DNA from: Nematostella vectensis
Taxonomy: Eukaryota > Cnidaria > Anthozoa > Actiniaria > Edwardsiidae
Length of the DNA stretch: 64,000 nucleotides
Direction: 5' to 3'
NCBI RefSeq assembly: GCF_932526225.1
Contig: NC_064036.1
Coordinates: 13,199,181 to 13,263,180, forward strand
Position numbers and translations under genes: made by a program. The notes under the pieces were generated by a model. The model did no database searches and was not told the origin of the DNA. It saw only the letters and a program-made list of their open reading frames with translations. Position 1 is the stretch's first letter. Every line of letters starts with the position of its first letter. This document shows positions 58,201-64,000 of the stretch, in pieces.

Positions 58201-61200
58201 TTTGAACACTTTTATGAGAAATTTTCTCATTCTTTGTTTATGATTCTCTTAGCTCTCTCAGCCCTTGTTCAACTGTACACGGAGTCGTTGAACACACCTG
58301 GCACAGTACCAAACGTACAGAGTGCGTGGGACACGTTCATCCAGACGAAATGCACAGAAGTCATGGAAGCGGCAAAGCGCCTATACAAGAAGGAAATGAC
58401 GTCCCGTATGGAAGGCAAGCTGCCATGTGACAATGACGTCATCAGGCAGGCCCACTTAGACGCACTCGACGACAGCCTGACCATGTTCCGGACAGAGACG
58501 TATGGTCTGTCCGCGCACAGCGTGGAGAATTTCTTGAATCAGCTGACGGTACATACCGAGCTAGACCACAGGCAGCCTAGGCTCTCTATTTGAGTGCTTG
58601 AGCTATCTGTGTCTAAACAACATAAAATACTGAAAATGCGCGGCGTGTTTCCTAATATTTTGTTTTAAGTCTACTAAAACGTGTAGACGATGGCACGGAA
58701 ATATATATTAACTGGTGAGAATAATAATACCAATATAATACCAATGTCCGTTGGAAAGAGTTTGAAAAACGATATCTAATCGTGACCACCTATCCTATCA
58801 GACCACCTATGAATTAAGCTTCCTTTTAAGGCTTAAGGATTTGGCTAAAGATTCATTGCTTTTATGCCTTTTCACGAACAAGCTAATTTTGTCATGGCTC
58901 TATTTCCAATGAACAGCTAATACAGTCATTGCACTTTGTCCCTTTTTCTTGGAATAAGCTCATACAATCATTGCTTTTTTTATCCCTTTTCTGGGAACAA
59001 GCTAATATAGTCATTCATTGCTCTTTAGCCTTTCTTTCTGGGAACAGGCTAATACAGTCATTGCTCTTTGTCCCTATTTCTGGGAACAAGCTAATACAGT
59101 CATTGCTCTTTGTCCTTTTTTTCTTGAAATAAGCTAATACAGTTATTGCTATTTGTCCCTATTTCTGGGAACAAGCTAATACAGTCATTGCTCTTTGTCC
59201 CTATTTCTGGGAACAAGCTAATACAGTCATTGCTCTTTGTCCCTATTTCTGGTAACAAGCTAATACAGTCATTGCTATTTGTCCCTTTTTTAGGAACAAG
59301 CCAATACAGTCATTGCTCTTTGGCTTTTCCATTCTGGAAACAAGCTAATACAGTCATTGCTAGTTGTCCCTATTTCTGGGAACAAGCTAATACAGTCATT
59401 GCTCTTTGTCCTTTTTTTCTTGGAATAAGCTAATACAGTTATTGCTCTTTGATCCTTTTTCTGGTAACAAGCCAATACAGTCATTGCTCTTTGGTCCTTT
59501 TTCTGGGAACAAGCTAATACAGTCATTGCTCTTTGGTCCTTTTTCTTGGAATAAGCTAATACAGTCATTGCTCTTTGGTCCTTTTTTCTGGGAACAAGCT
59601 AATACAGTCATTGCTCTTTGTCCCTATTTCTGGGAACAAGCTAATACAGTCATTGCTCTTTGTCCCTATTTCTGGGAACAAGCTAATACAGTTATTGCTT
59701 TTTTGTCCCTTTTTTTAGGAACAAGCTAATACAGTCATTGCTCTTTGTCCTTTTTTTCTTGGAATAAGCTAATACAGTTATTGCTCTTTGATCCTTTTTC
59801 TGGGAACAAGCTAATACAGTCATTGCTCTTTGTCCCTATTTCTGGGAACAAGCTAATAAGTCATTGCTCTTTGGCCTTTCCATTCTCGGAACAGGCTAAT
59901 ACAGTCATTGCTCTTTGTCCCTATTTCTGGGAACAAGCTAATACAGTCATTGCTCTTTTGTCCCTTTTTCTGGAAACAAGCCAATACAGTCATTGCTCTT
60001 TGTCCCTATTTCTGGTAACAAGCCAATACAGTCATTGCTCCTTGGTCCTTTTTCTGGGAACAAGCTAATACAGTCATTGCTCTTTGTCCCTATTTCTGGG
60101 AACAAGCTAATACAGTCATTGCTCTTTGGTCCTTTTTCTTGGAATAAGCTAACACAGTCATTGCTCTTTGGTCCTTTTTCTGGGAACAAGCTAATATAGT
60201 CATTGCTCTTTAGCCTTTCATTCTGGGAACAAGCTAATAAGTCATTGCTCTTTGGCCTTTCCATTCTGGAAACAAGCTAATAAGTCATTGCTCTTTGGCC
60301 TTTCCATTCTGGGAACAAGCTAATACAGTCATTGCTCTTTGTCCCTATTTCTGGGAACAAGCTAATACAGTCATTGCTCTTTGGTCCTTTTTCTTGGAAT
60401 AAGCTAACACAGTCATTGCTCTTTGGTCCTTTTTCTGGGAACAAGCTAATATAGTCATTGCTCTTTAGCCTTTCATTCTGGGAACAAGCTAATAAGTCAT
60501 TGCTCTTTGGCCTTTCCATTCTGGAAACAAGCTAATAAGTCATTGCTCTTTGGCCTTTCCATTCTGGGAACAAGCTAATACAGTCATTGCTCTTTGGTCC
60601 TTTTTCTGGGTACAAGCTAATACACTGTCATTGCTCTTTGGCCTTTCCATTCTGGAAACAAGCTAATAAGTCATTGCTCTTTGGCCTTTCCATTCTGGGA
60701 ACAAGCTAATACAGTCATTGCTCTTTGTCCCTATTTCTGGGAACAAGCTAATACAGTCATTGCTCTTTGGCCTTTCCATTCTGGGAACAAGCTAATACAG
60801 TCATTGCTCTTTGGTCCTTTTTCTGGGTACAAGCTAATACACTGTCATTGCTCTTTGGCCTTTTTTGCTGGGAACAAGCTAATACAGTCATTGCTCTTTG
60901 GTCCTTTTTCTGGGTACAAGCTAATACACTGTCATTGCTCTTTGGCCTTTTTTGCTGGGAACAAGCTAATGCCATCATTTGTCTTTGTGCCTTGTTCTAG
61001 GAACAAGCTAATGCCGTCATCTGTCTTTGTGCCTTGTTCTAGGAACAAGCTAATGCCATCATTTGTCTTTGTGCCTTGTTCTAGGAACAAGCTAATGACG
61101 TCATGGCGGGGTTTCTGGAGGAGAATAAGCATCTGACAGAGAAGCTCTGCCAGCACCTGGTCGTTGAACTGAAAGAGAGCAAGCTCGACCCAGTGCTGGC

Positions 61201-63588
61201 TCGTCTGAGGGGTCCACAGGGACACCAGTTAAAATTTGCAGAGATCATTGCCGCTTTTTCCGCCATTGAGCAGGAATACCGAACTCGTGCGCGTGGCGCA
61301 AAAGATGTCTGTGCGTCGGTATTCTTCGCTTACCACCCGGTGAGTTTATGGTAATATAATTATCATCAGCTGAAGCACCACCAAGCTTGCCCCTTATCCT
61401 TATCATCAACACCATGATCCTCGCCAACACCATCACAATCCTCATAATCATTATCGTTATCAGGAGAATATATTCTCCTGTCATAACATAGCCACCATCA
61501 TCACAGACACAACTGTCACCATCAACACTCACAACCACAAACCATCACAAACAACACCCCCATTAAAACAATCATCTTTAATCATCGTTGTTGCCATCGT
61601 CGTTATCATTATAACCTCTTAATTATCATTATAATTATCATGCACTGTCAATGTGGCTTTCTCAACACAACCCGAATAACATTGACCACTAAACAACAAT
61701 CACCACTAACATCATTAGCAGCATGATCGTGCTAAATATCATCATCATCATCATCATGCTAATTATTATCATCATCATCATCATGTTAACTATCATCATC
61801 ATCATGTTAACTATCATCATCATCATCATCATGCTAATTATCATCATCATCATCATCATGTTAACTATTATCATCATCATCATCATCATCATGCTAATTA
61901 TTATCATCATCATCATCATCATGTTAACTATCATCATCATCATCATCATGCTAATTATTATCATCATCATCATCATCATCATGCTAATTATTATCATCAT
62001 CATCATCATCATGTTAACTATCATCATCATCATCATCATGCTAATTATTATCATCATCATCATCATCATCATGCTAATTATTATCATCATCATCATCATG
62101 TTAACTATCATCATCATCATCATCATCATGCTAATTATCATCATCATCATCATCATCATCATGCTAATTATTATCATCATCATCATCATGTTAACTATCA
62201 TCATCATCATCATCATGCTAATTATTATCATCATCATCATCATGCTAATTATTACCATCATCATCATCATCATGTTAACTATCATCATCATCATTATCAT
62301 GTTAACTATCATCATCATCATGTTAACTATCATCATCATCATCATCATGCTAATTATTATCATCATCATCATCATGTTAACTATCATCATCATCATAGCA
62401 CCTCCAAAAGGAGATGGAACAGCACATGGAGCAGCTGCAGGCGCTGAAGGACTACGACGAGAGGCTGACCCAGGAACAGGCAGAAAAGGCGGCCATGGAG
62501 GATCACAGGCAGAGGCTGGAGGTATGTGGGGTGGGGCTAGGGGTTACCCAGGAACAGGCAGAAAAGGCGGCCATGGAGGATCACAGGCAAAGGCTGGAGG
62601 TATGTGGGGTGGGGCTAGGGGTTACCCAGGAACAGGCAGAGAAAGCGGCCATGGAGGAGCTCAGGCAGAGAGTGGGGGTATGTTGGGTGGAGTATGTGGG
62701 ATTGGGTGGACCCAGGAAATGGCAAAAAAAGCTGATATGGAGAAGCAAAGTCAGAAAGTGAAGGTGGTGTGAGGGGGACGTGATAGATAAAATAAACAAA
62801 CGAACAAGCAAAAAAAAAAAAACCCAGAGACGCGACACAGCTAATAAAGGCAATGTCCTTCTCTATCTTAATTACCTCCGTCGTTGTTATAAACATCAAT
62901 TAGATTCATAAACCTACACAGCGGCAAATGCCATTGCTACTTTACGTCGGGAGCAATTACTAATCTTAATTTTTATCAATTCATAGATAATTGATGCAGT
63001 CACAATTCGACTCCTATTTGATTCCTTAACTTGCTATGTTGCTGTTCCTAGGAGGAGAAGAACAGATTGGAAGATGAAAAAAGGGTGAAAGAAAGAGAGG
63101 TTTGTTGATAAGTTTGATATTAAATTGTTGAATACAGAGGACATGATCAATTTATTCGCGGTTACAGGATGCATGCCCACTTGCATTATGGAGTGAGTGG
63201 AGCACCATATCTAGGTAAAAATGGTATACAAGAAAAATATGATGCAACCCATCGACTCGAGTTTTGATTTATAATTTTGTTGCAGTTCGCTCTGATGATA
63301 GAGAAACAGGAAGAGGACAAGATGCGCTTGCAAGAACAGTTCGAAGAGAACATGCGAAACCAGCGAGAACAGATGGTGAACATGATGGAGGCGAACCAAG
63401 AAGAGCTACGGCGCGAGAGGGAGGTCATCACCCAACAAAACAGAAACCTGGAGAACGTGATGGAATCCATGAGGGAAATGATGGGCAAGAGAGACGAGGA
63501 GATGAGTAGAATTATGGAGAGGATGGTGGAGATTGCAAACAGACCAACGCCACCCCCACCAAAAGGTGGCTCTTGCATTATCTTGTGA
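55293..63588 (+). CDS. Guanylate-binding protein (GBP), 642 aa, CaaX CIIL
   Basis: Nine exons join in phase: 55293-55517, 56007-56254, 56942-57110, 57423-57684, 58253-58548, 61085-61339, 62399-62521, 63052-63099 and 63286-63588. GTPase marks are G1 GPCRKGKSY, G3 LLDSEG and G4 FFIWLLRDVV. Middle-domain landmarks include FDAFKLPPPSDDPDI, FLEGVEQFKNIL and NVQSAWDTFIQTK. A Met/Glu-rich coiled coil leads to a Pro-rich spacer (PTPPPPKGG) and C-terminal CIIL, a CaaX box whose final Leu favours geranylgeranylation, implying membrane anchoring. Exons 5, 7 and 8 match the minus-strand paralogue exactly in size (296, 123, 48 bp). The tandem arrays after exons 1 and 7 and before exon 6 carry copies of the adjoining splice site. 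Intron 2 starts with a U12-type donor. Confidence 0.92.
55483..55890 (+). repeat. 76-bp tandem repeat carrying GBP exon 1 end and donor
   Basis: Units starting at 55483, 55559 and 55635 are exactly 76 bp apart and contain attatcagcaaggcgtt(t/c)aa then ctcggagag/gtaatc. More degenerate copies follow near 55677, 55748 and 55831. The first unit is the authentic exon end. Confidence 0.92.
56255..56941 (+). other. U12-type intron in GBP (plus-strand gene) with hairpin insertion
   Basis: The donor gtatccttaa follows exon 2 at the same codon position as in the minus-strand paralogue. The acceptor is tatttag at 56941, and the junction reads DLD-YIVKL. A clear U12 branch site is not obvious near the acceptor, unlike the paralogue. 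A 139-bp palindromic element lies about 50 bp upstream of the acceptor. Confidence 0.7.
56742..56898. mobile_element. 139-bp near-perfect palindromic element with 9-bp target duplication
   Basis: The element (56751-56889) runs from catcctcggggaccc to gggtccccgaggatg, with arms of about 66-67 bp pairing almost perfectly around a loop of a few bases. It is flanked on both sides by the direct repeat aattctacc, a plausible 9-bp target-site duplication of the length typical for Mutator-like transposons. Confidence 0.88.
57880..58130. repeat. ~27-bp degenerate tandem repeat in GBP intron 4
   Basis: Nine or so diverged copies of tcgggcagtcaattcaac-like units occur. Confidence 0.8.
58905..61084 (+). 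repeat. ~50-copy, 42-bp minisatellite carrying the exon 6 acceptor of GBP
   Basis: The consensus unit runs from tcattgctctttgtcc through tatttctgggaacaagctaatacag. Its ctgggaacaagctaat part copies the true junction ttctag/gaacaagctaatgacgtcat at 61084/61085. The three units nearest the exon (exon-like starts at 61001, 61043 and 61085) retain the ttctag acceptor; nearly all distal units have ttctgg instead. Higher-order blocks are visible around 60130-60560. Confidence 0.96.
61340..61722. other. GBP intron 6, 5' part
   Basis: Degenerate ATC/CAC-rich intron sequence. Nothing coding is seen. Confidence 0.4.
61723..62398 (+). repeat. (ATC)n-based minisatellite running into a splice acceptor
   Basis: Blocks of four to eight atc units are punctuated by atgctaattatt or atgttaactat. 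The array ends in catcatcatcatag, whose ag is the acceptor of GBP exon 7 (62399). Poly-Ile and poly-Met frames here are artefacts. Confidence 0.95.
62468..62770 (+). repeat. 78-bp in-frame tandem repeat of GBP exon 7 end plus donor
   Basis: Copies begin (acccagg) at 62468, 62546, 62624 and 62710. Each holds codons for QEQAEKAAMEDHRQRLE or variants, then gtatgt, then a G-rich intron piece. The 78-bp period keeps the frame open across the first three units, so exon 7 could end at 62521, 62599 or 62677. Confidence 0.9.
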
Positions 63589-64000
63589 AATGCTGGGCAT
63601 AAAGTAGCGCAAGGCTTAGTCCCCTGCGTCCACCTCCAGCTAAGCTGATAAGACATACCACGGCGTAGGCAGGATGTTTTAACAGGAGAGGGCCCTAAAG
63701 GAACTTCCAAGGCATTTTTCGCTGTATTTTAGATGTCTCATACATTTACTGTATTTTTGGCTGCTAAAAAACGGGGGGGGGGATGGGAAGGGCAGGGCAG
63801 GGCCCCCTTGGCCACCCTCCTGGCTACGCTCCTGCATACATTGCTAGACTTCTAGATATTGCCTGGTGTCGTTCCAGAGTTGATACATCCATGTTTATCT
63901 TATTCCGTATATAATTTAACCTTTGTTAATAATGACAAGGAATGTCCTTAAAGGGGAGGTGTCATGGTAAGAGATTTGCAATAGCTCTCCGGCCCGCACA
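63589..64000. other. 3' flank of plus-strand GBP with interspersed repeat
   Basis: Probable 3' UTR followed by a copy of the ttttaacaggagaggg family (63670-63835), also seen at about 43.6 and 50.3 kb, and a short G-run at 63774-63782. Confidence 0.5.

Noticed and set aside
58929-61136. Overlapping frames with WEQANTVIALCPYF-like repeats on both strands
   Set aside because: A 42-bp minisatellite is open because its length is a multiple of three. It lies between GBP exons 5 and 6 and includes intronic pyrimidine tract sequence.
61689-62760. Poly-Ile/Met frames and a fused frame running into GBP exon 7
   Set aside because: (ATC)n minisatellite in intron 6; the true coding frame starts after the catcatag acceptor at 62399.

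Overview
The window is animal nuclear DNA. Coding exons are short, separated by introns with consensus GT-AG sites, and embedded in abundant microsatellites, minisatellites, small inverted-repeat transposons and fragments of a CR1/L2-type retrotransposon. The gene set (CaaX-bearing guanylate-binding proteins, an SLC17A9-like transporter, pallidin, a mesothelin/otoancorin-like protein, an intronless rhodopsin-class receptor) fits an invertebrate, most likely an anthozoan cnidarian such as a sea anemone. The species assignment is inference.

Layout. 3.37-4.95 kb (+): last exons of a prenylated coiled-coil protein, probably GBP-like, whose front lies outside the window. 6.70-8.23 kb (-): dUTPase, three exons, 162 aa. 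8.4-15.1 kb: repeats, including a recently duplicated composite unit with enormous (GGTAAT)n and (CTGA/CTGG)n tracts. 15.5-16.1 kb: reverse transcriptase remnant. 17.86-19.70 kb (-): BLOC1S6/pallidin, four exons, 164 aa. 20.4-22.7 kb: a foldback element nested in a tRNA-like repeat, then another RT remnant ending in (TTA)n. 22.95-27.67 kb (+): SLC17A9-like transporter, ten exons, 448 aa. 28.39-42.38 kb (-): mesothelin/otoancorin-like secreted protein, 24 exons, 1159 aa, with an intronless GPCR (34.01-34.90 kb, +) nested in one intron. 43.95-49.68 kb (-) and 55.29-63.59 kb (+): two complete, head-to-head guanylate-binding proteins (615 and 642 aa), nine exons each, with matching exon sizes and a shared U12-type intron. 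I derived the exon models by hand; in every multi-exon gene the reading phases close.

The most unusual signal is recurrent. At least eight tandem arrays in this window begin exactly at a coding-exon splice junction, so the repeat unit carries the exon end plus its own splice donor or acceptor. They occur in the two complete GBPs, the partial GBP-like gene, the transporter and the mesothelin-like gene. They range from 3 units to about 50 units of 42 bp. Several have units that are multiples of three and stay in frame. A second point of interest is a cluster of NF-kB-, IRF- and STAT-like motifs between the head-to-head GBP genes, consistent with immune-inducible control.
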